Notes: a model not told the origin generated them from the letters alone. DNA of 64,000 nt from Patiria miniata (GCF_015706575.1 NW_024037064.1:14857606-14921605); one strand, 5' to 3'; numbered from the stretch's first letter, positions 14,401-24,065 are shown. Program-made: numbers and translations.

Positions 14401-15205
14401 AGGAGAGGGTGAGAGTAGAGGAGGGAAAGTGGAGGGAATAACCATTAAGGATGCAACTTTTGGCGCTTGAAAATTAATTGAAAAACAATTGTGATCCAGT
14501 ATGGATTATTTTTCCAGGCTCATTCCCCTCTAATGTCTTCGGTAAATCACATGGTGGCGCTATTTTCAAGATGGCCGCGAAATGCATAAGGCCAGGGAAA
14601 TAATTGGGAAAGAATTTTACATACTTTTTCCCTTCCTTCCTTCTATAACATGTGTAAAGTGCACGGACTTCTGTGATGAGAAGAACAATGGGAAGACCCT
14701 GCAATGACCTATGCCATCAAAAAGCGATTAAACGTCCTAAACTGGGAAAATACACATCAGTCCTACTTAAGTTTATCCTAAGCATGGTCCCATGGACAAT
14801 ATTGAATATACAAGTTACAATTTATCAGACTAGTCTGATAGTACAAGTTTACACTTTTTATAGGAGTGTGTGTACGGTGTCAAGTTATGCTCGGCTACGA
14901 AATTCTTTCCCCATTATTTTTAACCTCTCTCAGTCTCACTAGTATACAAAAATGTACTTATATTACTACCTTACCCTTGGCCTTGCCGTGCTAGTACTTC
15001 CACTGGCCATGCTGGCAGTGGCAGTAGCACCTGTACTCCTGGGCATGCCGGGGGACGTGCAAATAGTGGGACCCGAGACGGAGTCTTGCCTTACCGTCGA
15101 TGTACATTCAGGCCTCGATTGATGGGCAATTTCGCTTGAGATCTGAGCGACAGCTGCTGATATTATTTCCTGCAGCCTATTATTGTTGCCAGAGTTTTGA
15201 GCCAT
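2283..15205 (-). CDS. HECT-domain E3 ubiquitin ligase-like gene (G2E3-like), 3' end missing
   Basis: Nine minus-strand exons were joined by eye: 14975-15205, 13471-13763, 12413-12566, 8246-10770 (interrupted), 7701-7796, 6391-6656, 5512-5720, 3673-3904, 2283-2486. All have GT/AG borders and the codon phases agree at every join. The N-terminal part is Ser/Thr-rich; exons 2-3 resemble the pre-HECT region of the large G2E3-like families of fish and invertebrates; exon 4 is a TSTVSQPPT repeat; exons 6-9 are HECT domain, with VRRRHVKDDTL, FVGESGVDTGGLTREL and YSEEGSNNRE. HECT ligases pass ubiquitin through a cysteine near their C-terminus; that exon is not in view and is expected beyond the left edge. 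Gene identity is by motif recall; copies of this family are often TE-spread. Confidence 0.75.
3149..3450. repeat. possible MITE-like GC-tract repeat in intron
   Basis: Begins with GGGCGTAGCCAGCGGGGG and carries alternating C and G tracts, a look shared by common marine-invertebrate miniature elements. No clean inverted end or target duplication was found, so the limits are approximate. Confidence 0.3.
3673..3904 (-). CDS. HECT-like gene exon 8
   Basis: Acceptor GTTAACAG, donor CCAG/GTAAAA, 232 nt, phase 0 to 1. It reads VNDATTEEDIQNACQQEG… and DQHAQLNTLLRGMDFYGM, matching the mid-HECT segment with a conserved 'R..Q...L..GL...G' pattern. Confidence 0.7.
4390..5460 (+). pseudogene. degenerate LINE (reverse transcriptase to C-terminus) in an intron
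   Basis: The plus strand shows KKAFDLVW (palm A), LRQGCLLSPTICNIF (palm B), LRFADDMTL (catalytic FADD box), then a tail including KRKLHWFGNMV and WADNIKEWIGL. These are the usual words of RTE/CR1-type LINE ORF2 C-termini. Frameshifts and stops break it throughout. It lies antisense within the intron between HECT-like exons 7 and 8 and ends about 50 bp below exon 7. Confidence 0.75.
5512..5720 (-). CDS. HECT-like gene exon 7
   Basis: Acceptor TTTTTCTCAG, donor AAAG/GTAGG, 209 nt, phase 1 to 0. The peptide (…LHAVGKIFAAAVLHGRQSLPFLHPVIAELL…) fits the HECT stretch where the domain normally has a 'lG.l.a.al..g..lP..f.p' helix pair. Confidence 0.7.
5815..5940. repeat. fold-back (inverted-repeat) element in intron
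   Basis: The left arm TGCAATGGTGAGAATATTTT and the right arm AAAATATTCTCACCATTGCA are exact reverse complements enclosing about 80 bp, themselves partly paired (GTTGAAAG… against CTTTCAA). This is a hairpin MITE-like repeat. Confidence 0.75.
6391..6656 (-). CDS. HECT-like gene exon 6: start of HECT domain
   Basis: Acceptor ACACGCAG, donor CTG/GTAAGC, 266 nt, ending in phase 1. It contains VVVRRRHVKDDTL, then VYFVGESGVDTGGLTRELF, the hallmark opening of the HECT N-lobe (V-FVGE-G-D-GG-TREF). Confidence 0.8.
7701..7796 (-). CDS. HECT-like gene exon 5
   Basis: A 96-nt exon between TTTATAG and GT/GTAAGT. It is strongly acidic (LLEDETPELEEPDEIPS). Phase 2 in and phase 2 out match exons 4 and 6. 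Confidence 0.65.
8265..8433 (-). repeat. 27-bp coding minisatellite, left block
   Basis: About six units of 27 bp encoding a 9-residue Thr/Pro/Ser repeat on the minus strand. Units alternate between TVTWPP, TVTRPP and TVSQPP variants, so this end is more diverged than the right block at 10447-10690. The frame is kept across units. Confidence 0.85.
8434..10446. mobile_element. non-autonomous DNA transposon inserted in HECT-like exon 4
   Basis: The ends are short imperfect inverted repeats (AGGGCTAGTGAAC on the left; the right end reversed is AGGGCTCGTGCAC). Both flanks are ACTGGTAGT (8425-8433, 10447-10455), a 9-bp duplication of minisatellite sequence. Because the target is itself repetitive the duplication could be read as 7-9 bp. 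The 2013-bp interior has no ORF I recognise as a transposase, so it is probably non-autonomous. The end sequence resembles hAT (TAGGGCTCG-type) but the family is not certain. Confidence 0.75.
10447..10690 (-). repeat. 27-bp coding minisatellite, right block
   Basis: About nine near-identical 27-bp units encoding TSTVSQPPT on the minus strand. Their near identity points to recent array turnover. Confidence 0.9.
10998..11215. mobile_element. SINE/LINE-tail-like dispersed repeat (TATAGCGCC type)
   Basis: Begins with an (ATA) run, then GGATTTGTATAGCGCCAAA and GGCGCTAGA, followed by GGTAGGTCTTGAGAGCC and TTTTTGAAGG. This word order is a widespread marine-invertebrate dispersed repeat. Limits are approximate. 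Confidence 0.55.
12413..12566 (-). CDS. HECT-like gene exon 3
   Basis: Acceptor CACTATAG and donor GAG/GTAAAG bound 154 nt in frame with exons 2 and 4. It reads SGIPGSGKKMQRPNVSP then FQWSGAEVLSICGQGCLYI, a pattern found ahead of the HECT domain in this family. Confidence 0.65.
13471..13763 (-). CDS. HECT-like gene exon 2
   Basis: Acceptor TTTGCAG and donor GAG/GTTTGT bound 293 nt ending in phase 2. A basic stretch (RRPGRGKATKAKAK) precedes KDIFCLPYDHKSVVPIPRG, a block typical of G2E3-like proteins, then an acidic helix and PFVFEYL. Confidence 0.65.
14303..14400 (+). mobile_element. tRNA-derived SINE-like element
   Basis: GCGGCCTAGCGGTTAAGAG resembles a Pol III A box and AGTTCGAATTTCG a B box, 30 nt apart, followed by an A-rich AATAAATAGAAATAAAGG tail. 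The acceptor stem of a working tRNA is not present. Confidence 0.5.
14975..15205 (-). CDS. HECT-like gene exon 1 (start codon)
   Basis: ATG at 15205 opens 77 codons (MAQNSGNNNRLQEII…) rich in Ser, Thr and Ala, ending in phase 0 at a GTAAGG donor. An amphipathic stretch (RLQEIISAAVAQISSEIA) near the start may be a short helix. I see no signal peptide. The next exon begins in the matching phase. Confidence 0.65.
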
Positions 15206-15507
15206 TTAAAAAATTAGCTCTCAAAACTACACTCAAGTTAGCTGGTACTAATTTTCCCGGCAAAACGACATCACGCCTCAAACGAAAAGGACATGAATAA
15301 TGCATTTCAGTATACGTACGTACGCATACAACTTCTGATATGAATATTTAAAACATAGGCGTGTCCTACAGTAGGTAATTTGCATGCAAGTTTCATTATT
15401 TAGCTCAGAAAACCATTATATATATAATGGTTTTCTGCAGTCTGGTTCCCTGGTTCGCTGAAAACCATTATTTATAAATCATAGCCTCGTTCGCTTTGCA
15501 GCGAACC
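15206..15507. other. 5' flank of HECT-like gene
   Basis: Upstream of the start codon. It contains an AAAACCATTATATATATAATGGTTTT-type palindrome near 15411-15436 and an imperfect fold-back around GCGAACC near 15455-15507. No TATA box is convincing. No gene seen. Confidence 0.4.
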
Positions 15508-15965
15508 AATTATAAAATAAATAATGCATTATAAAATAAATAATGCATTATATAATAAATAATGCATTATATAATAAATAATGCATTATATAATAAATAA
15601 TGCATTATATAATAAATAATGCATTATATAATAAATAATGCATTATATAATAAAATAATGCATTATATAATAAATAATGAATTATATAATAAATAATGCA
15701 TTATATAATAAATAATGCATTATATAATAAATAATGCATTATATAATAAATAATGCATTATATAATCAATAATGCATTATATAATAAATAATGAATTATA
15801 TAATAAATAATGAAATATATAATAAATAATGCATTATATAATAAATAATGCATTATATAATAAATAATGCATTATATAATAAATAATGCATTATATAATA
15901 AATAATGCATTATATAATAAATAATGCATTATATAATAAATAATGAATTATATAATAAATAATCA
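15508..15965. repeat. 19-bp AT-rich satellite
   Basis: About 23 copies of a 19-bp unit (AATAAATAATGCATTATAT). The unit is partly palindromic around ATGCAT. A few copies carry single changes. Confidence 0.95.
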
Positions 15966-16700
15966 AAGTGTGCTGAAAAATATATATAAATAATAAGTTA
16001 CCAAATAAATTATATAATAAATAATTAAAGTGTGCAAAAAATTATATATTAATAATGAGGTACCAAATAAATTATATAATATATAATTAAAACGTGCACA
16101 AAACTATTATATATAAATAATAAGGTACCAAATAAATTATATAATATATAATTAAAGCGTGCACAAAATTATATATAAATAATAAGGTACCAAATAAATT
16201 ATATAATATATAATTAAAGCGTGCACAAAATTATATATAAATAATGAGGTACCAAATAAATTATATGTAAATAAATAAAGTGTGCAAAAAATTATATATA
16301 AATAATAAGGTACCAAATAAATTATATATAAATAAATAAAGTGTGCAAAAATTATATATAAATAAAAAGATTCCCAATAAATTATATATAAATAAAAAAA
16401 GTGTGCAAAAATTATATATAAATAATCAGTTTGCAAATAAATTATATATAAATAAAAAAAGGGTGCATAAAATTATATATAAATAATGAGGTTGCAAAGA
16501 AATTATATATAAATAATTCTAGTTTGCCCGAAATTATATGTAAATAATTAGGTTTCCAAAAAAATTATATATAAATAATGCAGTGAGAAATAAATTTATT
16601 TACATATAATGCAAACTGCCAAACAATTATTTACATATAATTGTCCGGAAAAAAAGAATTATATAATAAATAATGAATTATATATAAATAATTTGGTTAA
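15966..16700. repeat. AT-rich satellite of about 60 bp
   Basis: Degenerating units of roughly 60 bp built on AAATTATATATAAATAAT and the word GTGTGCAAAAA or CGTGCACAAAA, with GGTACCAAATAAATT spacers. It grades from the 19-bp array on its left and abuts the broken end of the LINE on its right. Confidence 0.85.
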
Positions 16701-16739
16701 ATAATTTATTTACACATGGCGCCTCATAGTTATCATAAC

Positions 16740-17593
16740 CTTCTTTGAGCGTTCGCCACCCTGAATAGGCTGTCTTAAAAGCTTCTTGAAAGGTCACATC
16801 TGTTAAAATGGGGAAGTATTACATTTCCAATATCCTCTTCCTCTCCTAGGAAGAGAGGAAGGGTTAAAGTTAAAAACAACACCATCATGGTCTGAGAAGT
16901 AGACAGGCACATGCGAAATGGTAATAAACTTCAAAGAATTAGTAATATAAAATCGGTCCAGCCGACTACAAATGGTATTTGAGGCATTTCTCCAAGTAAA
17001 ATATCTATCTTCAGGATAGGTGGTACTCCAAGGGTCTATCAGATAAAAATTGCCACACACGGAGCGAAGTTCCTGGTGACCGATGTCGCAGGTGACAGAA
17101 GATGTACCTATTCTGTCCAAGGCGGAATTAAGAACACAGTTAAAATCACCCGCTAAGATGAATGGACAATTCCCAGTAAAGTACTGGGAAAGGTTATTGT
17201 AAAAATTCTTTTTATGAAGGGGGTCATTAGGAGCATAGACTGAAATCAGTCTAAAGCGACCACCTGACCCATCTAAAAAACAGCTAGCAATTCTTCCTTG
17301 CAAATCACATTGAACATCTTCAGTTTATAAGAAGAACGTGGATTTAAAAGAATGGCAGTGCCACAAGAAGAAGAAGTACCGTAACTGGCCAAAATGTCCC
17401 CTTTCCACTCCGATTTCCAGGGTTGCAGGTCTACGGGGCCAGTTATATGACACTCCTGCAAAAAACAAACGTCATAATCAAGACAAAGGTTAAAAACTTG
17501 CTGGCGTTTGTGAAAATCACGCATACCATTTACATTAAGGGTAAAAATAGTAATTATTAGGTTAAAAAGGAAGAATGCCTGGAGAATTGCCAT
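16740..17593 (-). pseudogene. LINE A ORF2: AP-endonuclease domain
   Basis: Two overlapping frames read a class II AP endonuclease: TLNVNGMRD and FLQECHI (Mg-binding Glu), LISVYAPND, LAGDFNCVL (GDFN motif), DRFYI, and YFSDHDGVV (SDH catalytic motif). In LINEs this domain nicks the target. One frame change near 17280-17303 breaks it. The fragment continues a few dozen codons past the domain before the satellite. Confidence 0.8.
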
Positions 17594-17610
17594 TTAATTA
17601 AGAGTAAAAT

Positions 17611-17817
17611 TTAAAGGAATTCCTTGAAGAAATCCGCCTGTTTCAAGATGGCGTCAGCAGCGTGTCTCCGGCAAATGTGCCGGCTCCACCTGCTTGGCGT
17701 ATACGCTATGAACTGGCACCAGGGACACTTAAGTTGGATAAGTGTGGTGTCCCTGTGCACCGATGAGACGTGTCGGACTAGGCCCGACCATGCAGGACAG
17801 GTAAAAGAACAGGACAA
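17611..17817 (-). CDS. LINE A C2H2 zinc-finger module between ORF1 and ORF2
   Basis: A 68-codon frame with CX2C…HX3-4H spacing: CPAWSGLVRHVSSVH and CPWCQFIAYTPSRWSRHICRRH, so one and a half to two fingers. It is separated from ORF2 by about 20 nt. The same module, about half identical, occurs in LINE B at 30627-30863, so it is a standing part of this family. It could be the C-terminus of ORF1. Confidence 0.65.
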   Translation of the reverse strand: MSCSFTCPAWSGLVRHVSSVHRDTTLIQLKCPWCQFIAYTPSRWSRHICRRHAADAILKQADFFKEFL

Positions 17818-17892
17818 AACTTTGCATCTTGCTGGCTCGCTGATTCCAGGGAGATTCAGCGAGCTAATATGTTTTGAACATTTTTTCCGTCT

Positions 17893-18925
17893 TCACAGGG
17901 TCCACTCCATCGACTTCGTTAGCGGTGGAATCACCCTCGGACTCGACATCCGACAAGTCAGATGACGAGCTAGAGGAGGAGGAGGAGGAGGAGTGGGAAG
18001 AACCAGAAGAAGATACTGTTTTTTTTCTTTTGGTTTTACCTGGTCGTGCTCCATTGACGAGTCGCTGGAGCCAAAGAGATCCGAAGCAGAAGGAGCGGGT
18101 TTTTTGCTGGCAGGAGCGTCCGGCGGTGATCGGGTCCGTTTTGCAGAACCCTTTCTCCTCCGAACGACTCGAAACCCGTCGTCCTGGGCAGGGGCTAACA
18201 CTTGTCTGCAGATGTTCCTGTCACATACAAGGGAGGGTGGACCATTTGTGCCCTTACAGAGGGCGCACTCGAGAACTCTGAAAGATTCAGAAAGAAGAGA
18301 ACCCTTGCATGAAAAGCAAACAATGCTAGGGTGAAAAGGCCCTGACATTTTTTTACACTTGGGACATTCTTTGGCTGAAAGTTCTTGTTCATCCGCCTCA
18401 CTCACGCTAAGCCGCTCCCCTGCTGGCTGTGGTGGAGAAGGAGGAGGAGGAGGAGCCGTAGTCGATTTACTCCATGCTTTCTCTGGTTGAACTTTTCTGG
18501 CGAAGGATTTGGGGCAGGCCCGAAAGCCATGCCCCTCCTCCCTGCAGATGGTGCATTTTGTGCTATTTTGGGCATTCATTTGCCACATGGCCGACCTGCA
18601 AGCTTTTAAAACATTTTACATTATTGCATTCCCGGGCATAATGCTCCTGTTGGCCACAACGGGCACAAGTTCGGACTTGCCCGGGATATGAAATCCAGGC
18701 ATTACGATCCCCAATCCTGAGTACTGTTAGGATGGCAGAGGTCACCTTCATCCGGTACTGCCTGGTACCATTAAATACAGTGGGGTTGTCCCCATACGTG
18801 GTGAATCTCCCTGCGATAACTTGACCAAACCTGCCTAAGATATTTCTGACAATGCTATCATGGATGGCCATACTTACGTAGTGAACGGTTACAATGACAA
18901 TGTCGTTAAAGGGAATGTACATCAT
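17893..18925 (-). pseudogene. LINE A ORF1, zinc-knuckle region
   Basis: The right part reads an RRM-like stretch (VTVHYVSMAIHDSIVRNIL) and CARCGQQEHYARECNNVKC; after a frame change come CTICREEGHGFRACP and further CX2C pairs (CPKCKKM, CFSCKG, CALCKG), then a basic region (RRRKGSAKRTRSP). Such ORF1 proteins bind LINE RNA. A frameshift near 18570 splits it. Confidence 0.7.
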
Positions 18926-19354
18926 TGGCTTTTGCTGAAATTTTCAGAAATGAACTATTTGAGGGGTTAGTATAATAGTTCAAATATTGTTACACTGACA
19001 TGTTTAAAGTTTTGAGTTCGAAAAATACTGGAAAAACCAAGAAAAACGAAAATGTTCAAGTAGTCTGGTTCCCTGACTTCACTAAGGATAAAATGGATCA
19101 ATTTATAGATGCCGGAAAATTGTAAGGTAAGGGAACCAGTGTAGCTGGCCTGCACCCGTTCATGAACATGTTACCAATAGCAAACAAAATTTGAACTGAA
19201 AAAATGGTAAATTTGAAGCAGAAGTTAAAAAATAGTTAGGTTTTTCCAACGGTGATCGGCCGACCACTGTTGGAAATGTATACAAAAATACCAATTTCTT
19301 GAAAATGACTTCACACCAGGAGCCATAATTTTACAGGATGCTTTTGACTGTCAT

Positions 19355-19678
19355 TTACCAACATCCAAGTAAGGTATTTCGTAAAAACTTGATAGTTTTA
19401 TTTTTCGATATTTGCAAATGTTGTATATTCCCTTTAAACTTGGTGACAATGCACCCATCTATGTCGGCTACTTTAGGGTAAAAATCCCTACATACCTGAG
19501 CACTCTTAAAGACTACTTCAAATTTGTTTCCCTGCAAGGGCTGCACCGCCACCAAGTGTCGAGCCGCCTCAATGCCAATTCCCCTGAACTTGTCGAACAC
19601 TGACTTCGGTGTCGTAGCCTCTTCAAACTTAACCTCCAAGGCCTTGTCTTTATGCAAGGCATCGGCCATGGCGATCAA
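19355..19678 (-). pseudogene. LINE A ORF1, N-terminal part
   Basis: The frame opens at 19678 (a further ATG lies three codons in) and reads an alpha/beta stretch (…ATTPKSVFDKFRGIGIEAARHLVAVQPLQG…) seen at the N-terminus of Tx1/L1-like ORF1 proteins. It is separated from the knuckle part by about 430 bp that includes a small inverted repeat (CTGGTTCCCT / AGGGAACCAG near 19063-19135), probably a later insertion. Confidence 0.55.
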
Positions 19679-20374
19679 AGTACTCTCTTCTAATATAGAA
19701 ATATCAAAAACTGAGAATTATATGAGGCGTCAGTCACAGTTGCTGACTGACGAAAGAAGTAACAAAAGTAATAAGGTCCCGGGCTATCTGCACGGGGAAA
19801 GGGCGTTAAGAATATACAACGGGAATAAGGGGCGTAGCTACTCGCTACTACTATGGAAGATTTACACAAATATAATGCACCTTGAGCTACCTGCTCAGGA
19901 AAGAAGTGAAGGAATTAATATACAGAAGGGGGCTACAGGATATATATATAACTGAGCAACTTGCTCAGAAGGGATAGAAATATACAAAAAGGGAAAGCCT
20001 TTACTACGGTCAAAAAAACCAAAATGGCCTTCAAACTGCTGTATAGGAATTACACGGGGCTACGCACTGCCACAGCCCCACGTAAAGCTAAGGTATGGGA
20101 GCCGCACGCTGCTACGGCTCCGAACAAAAGACTAGAACAAAAGAGAACTGCAATAAAAGAAGGTGCTGTCGTGTGGCGTACTCCGCAAACACGAGGCAGC
20201 AAAAAATGGAACTAAAAACCCTTCAAATGTCTCTCAAAATGCAAAATATGAAAAAATAAAGATGACTACAATAATCTACGTTCACTTAGCAAATTGCTGG
20301 TGTAGGATTGGTCTCAGGTGGGACCTCCACTCTCCAGTTTTTGATAGAAGATCACGGAGCCGAAAAAACGCGTT
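19679..20374 (-). promoter_or_regulatory. LINE A 5' UTR with a run of short hairpins
   Basis: Perfect or near-perfect stem-loops are seen at 20098-20121 (stem GGAGCCG), 20056-20079 (stem GGGGCT), 19952-19968 (stem CTGAGC) and 19728-19752 (stem CGTCAGTC). Stems differ, but the longer-looped ones carry a related word in the loop (GGCAGT, AGCAGC or AGCAACTG on the minus strand). Confidence 0.7.
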
Positions 20375-20390
20375 CTGAAAGAACAGATAC
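20375..20390 (-). ncRNA. U2 snRNA piece at LINE F / LINE A seam
   Basis: Minus strand GTATCTGTTCTTTCAG, matching U2 nucleotides from about 36 to 52 with one base missing. It separates the 3' end of LINE F from the 5' UTR of LINE A. Confidence 0.75.
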
Positions 20391-20806
20391 GGTTTTTAAA
20401 TGGTTTATTTCTTGTGAAAAAAACCTTCATCAATATATACAATTTTACAAAAACAAATTTACAGATTGAAAAAAAAATACACATCAAAATTACAACACCT
20501 TATTTGCCTAAGTTTGTAGCAAAACAAAACCTCTTACTTTAGATATGAATCGATATTTCAAATATTTAGAAAATCAGTTTGCTATTTAACCCACCACCGA
20601 ATAAATACAATTTTGACCAAAACAATTTACATTGAAAGTTCAAAGAAAATTCTCTCTTCAAAAGGGGACAATTTCTTCAAGATTCTCGAATTACAGAGAC
20701 AAAGGAAAACAAACCCACCATTGCTATCAACCTCTCTTCAATTTTCTAGTTATCTAAGTTTGTTGAAAAACTGTCGAAACGAAAATCTGAATCAGTCAAA
20801 ACAAAG

Positions 20807-22859
20807 TCAAAACAAAGAATGTACTGGTGCGGCGTGTTTCGCAGCATTTCCAGCAAACCAAATTGTCCTTCTAAAGATACTTAACTGTCGTGCCGTCTCA
20901 ACCTCCGGTGCTTTAATTTTTGGCTTTGGAAACAGCGAGTAGATAAGCGTGTCCGTGTCGGGCGGGTACGCGCGTGTTTTATTTAACCCGCCCAAGTAAT
21001 GACCGAGCCACTGGCCCACCGGCTTGACCACACCGCACTCGACGAAAACATGCTCTAACATCTCAAGCCGAGCACATTGTGGACACAGACCCCGGTCTTT
21101 GGACTGTTTACGGAGTCTGTGGCCGGTGGGCAGCACGCTGTGTACAACTCGAAAGTTTAGTGAGGCGTGAGTATTGGACAATTTACTACACAGCGTGCGT
21201 GACCATGCCGTGGCCCAGTCTTTACCGGGGCGGGAGCGCTGTACCCGGGGCTCTAATCCTTTGGACTCGATTATGGTTGCAAGGTGTTCTTTGAGTTTAA
21301 CCCGTCGCCAGTCTTCAACGAAATCTTTGTGTTTCCGAAAATTGAACAAAATAGAACGATAAAAGACGGGTTGGGTATCACAGTGTGGCAGGTTCTCGCG
21401 CGCCAGCGACGGGTCTACACTCCGTAGAGACAGACCGCACCAGTAGCGCGCAAGAACCCGCCACTTACCGGGTTTGTTTAAAAGAATACTGGCGACGTGA
21501 ACACCCTGCAAGGCGGCAATCTTACTGTCGATGTCGACCATCCCCATCCCTCCCTGAGAGGAAGGAATGTACATGGTCTCCCGGCTGACATATTCTGTTT
21601 TGTGCCCCCAAATGAAACTGAAAATCAACTTGTTGATTTTTCGAAGTTTCTCCTTTGGGGGCGGGGCAACTTCAGCCAAATACCAAATTTTCGAAAAAAA
21701 ACGAACGTATTAAACACTTGAACCCTCCTCTTCATCGAAAAATCACAATCCTCCCAATCCTCAATGCACTTTCCCAATTTGCCCAATTTCTCCTCCCACA
21801 TGTTATTATTGATGTCCCCATAACCAAAAGAAATAAAAACAATTTTGACTGAAGTTACCCAAGAAATGTCAACCGGGCCACTTGGTCGATGTTTCCATCG
21901 ACCAAGGAACACGCCACTCGTTTTCTGCTGGTTCAGCTTTGCGCCTGATGCGCGCTCGTATCTCTCGACCAGCGGAAAACTACGGACGATAGATCTATCG
22001 TCCGTCAATATGAGGGTGGTATCATCAGCATACATCGAAACCCTGGCTTCGGTGCCCCCCGGTAATTTAACACCCTTGATTTTGGGGTCGGCCCTAATCG
22101 CGCACCCTAGGGGTTCGAGGGCAAGGATGTGCAGTGGCGGCGAAAGCGAACAGCCCTGTCGAACCCCCCCGGGATAGCGAAAAGGGCCGGGAGATGTGCC
22201 CTTTGCAAATCACACTACTCTCAATATCAGTGTACAAAATTGTCACCCATTTTCTGAAATTTTCACCGAAGCCAAGGGTCCCGAGGATCTGCTGAAGTTT
22301 CCCCGAATCGACTCTGTCAAAGGCTTTTTGCTGGTCGAGCGATACGAACGCAGCGCACATGTTTTTTCTGATCTACGTAACTCTGAACGTTGCGAAGGAG
22401 ATGGGCATTGTCCAATATGCTTCTCCCCGCCACCGAGCATGTCTGATCTTCGTGGCCAATGCTTGGCAAAATTTTGCGCATTCTGGTGGCGAGGATTTTA
22501 GCAATGATTTTGTAATCGACGTTCAACAGTGATATGGGCCGCCAATTAGTTAACTCCTCCCGACTACCCGACTTCTTGTACAACAACGTGACGAGACCCA
22601 ACCTTTGACTTTGACTAAGACTGCCATTTTGAAACACACCATTGACCATGTCACAGATATCTTGGCCCATATCTCTGAAGAACGTCTTGTAGAATTCAGC
22701 GGTCAAGCCATCCGAACCCGGTGACTTGCCCTCCGACATATCAAACAACGCCCGCCTCACCTCGCTGACAGTAACCGGCCCCTCGAGCAACAAGATGGCG
22801 TGAAAGGCAAGGCTTTTTGCCTTTACGCTATACAAAAAACAACAAGAACACAAAATCAC
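20807..22859 (-). pseudogene. LINE F ORF2: reverse transcriptase and C-terminal domain
   Basis: Successive frames read GKSPGSDGLTAEFY, NWRPISLLNVDYKIIAK, DQTCSVAGRSILDN, VSLDQQKAFDRVD (palm A), MYADDTTL (catalytic YADD) and a long C-terminal part with a CPQC…H…C zinc-binding motif (residues about 195-215 of the last frame). Order and wording fit Tx1/L1-type RT. Frame changes near 22330, 22130 and 21640 disable it. Confidence 0.8.
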
Positions 22860-24065
22860 GTAGAGTTACGCACACGACTGTTGTTACGCAACACCACGGG
22901 TAACTGAATAAGAAGAAAGGAAATGCTGACACTGCCCGGCGTGAACAAAAGAAGAGTCGAACAAAGCTACGAAAACCCACCCAAAAATCCTCAAAAATCC
23001 ACCCAAAATCCAAACATTTTCAAACGAAAAGTAGACAGACTTTGTCTATAAAATGACCAAACCCCTGGTAGAAAATTTGACTTGGGAAAAGCTTTGAAGA
23101 ATGACTGCGCTGCATGTCAAATCGGCCGCAAGGTAGAGGTTGCAAGGCCCCAAGGTGATTGGCCGGGATAATCCCGACCCCCTTGAGAGCCTTGAAAACA
23201 TAACTTGACGTCTACTTGCCCCCGAAACTAAGTTCGAAGGCTCGGAGACGCCTGGCTTCGCTTGCGTTGGACGCATGCTAAGCCGAGAGAGAAAAAAGAA
23301 AGGAAAAATCCGACTTGGATTTCTTTCACAAAATAAAAAATACCGTTACAAGCTTGTAACGGTATTAACTATATTAAATATATACAACGAAGAGTGAGTC
23401 ACAACTGCCGACTCACTCAACAAAAATATAAATCACAGGTAGCAACTGCCTACCTGTGATTAAGAAAGAAAAATGAACGCGGAGGCCAGGCCCCGCAGAC
23501 CCGAGATTCCCCACCGGTGTAGTGCAGAGAACCCCGAGCCTACAGGCCCGCAATACCCGCGCTACGGCTCGCTCCCCGCTGCCGACCCACCACCTAGTGT
23601 AACGGCGGTAGCCGGCTGCGTAACGGGTCACAAGCCGCAGCACAAGCACACGGGTCCCAACCCCGCAAACGCTAGAGAAAGGAAAATTATTCCCCCAACA
23701 AAGGACTTCACGGGGCTATGCACACGCACAGCCCCACCCAAATGAATAGGGCCGTGCGTGCTGCCACGGCCTAAACAAGGAACGTGTAGAAACGAATGGG
23801 CCGTGCACGCTGCCACGGCCCAAACAAAGGACATGTAGAAATAAATAGGCTGGCGTGTACAGCACTGCGTACACAGCCAGCAACGAAAAACCATCACCAA
23901 AAAACACCCAAAATATCACCAAAAATGCAACAAAAATCTCTAAAAACTAGACCTGCTTGGTCTATAAACTAAGACAAAAAGGAAGATAGCAAAATTATTG
24001 CCTCACGCGATCGAAAACTCGAATATCGTCGCAGACAACCCGCAGCTCCGGAGAGGCGTGGCTGT
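22860..24065 (-). promoter_or_regulatory. LINE F 5' UTR: array of stem-loops with recurring loop motif
   Basis: Stem-loops: 23339-23366 (28-bp perfect palindrome), 23392-23418 (9-bp stem), 23431-23461 (11-bp perfect stem), 23712-23735, 23750-23771, 23798-23821 and 23848-23878. In five of these the minus-strand loop contains GGCAGT, GGCAGC or GCAGT although the stems share no sequence. The rest of the region has no ORF worth calling. Confidence 0.7.

Larger units (their letters stand above)
16735..20374 (-). mobile_element. Tx1-clade-like LINE 'A', 5' part, 3'-truncated
   Basis: On the minus strand: a hairpin-rich 5' UTR (about 19680-20374), ORF1 remnants with CCHC knuckles, a separate C2H2 reading frame, then the AP-endonuclease start of ORF2. 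The sequence stops just past the endonuclease at the AT-rich satellite, so reverse transcriptase is absent. LINEs usually lose their 5' end; loss of the 3' end implies later rearrangement. The element begins directly after a U2 snRNA piece (20375-20390). Clade assignment rests on the U2 association and ORF layout. Confidence 0.75.
20391..24065 (-). mobile_element. Tx1-clade-like LINE 'F', internally deleted
   Basis: Minus strand: a hairpin-rich 5' region (about 22860-24065), then directly the reverse-transcriptase half of ORF2 (22859-20807), then an AT-rich 3' UTR ending at the U2 piece 20375-20390. ORF1 and endonuclease are absent, so the 5' UTR is joined to the RT by an internal deletion near 22800-22860. 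It begins after the U2 piece at 24066-24081. Confidence 0.7.

Noticed and set aside
19061..19137. Small inverted repeat in LINE A ORF1 (CTGGTTCCCT / AGGGAACCAG) as a named transposon
   Set aside because: Ends pair over about 10 bp only and no target duplication was found; noted as a probable insertion in the ORF1 entry.
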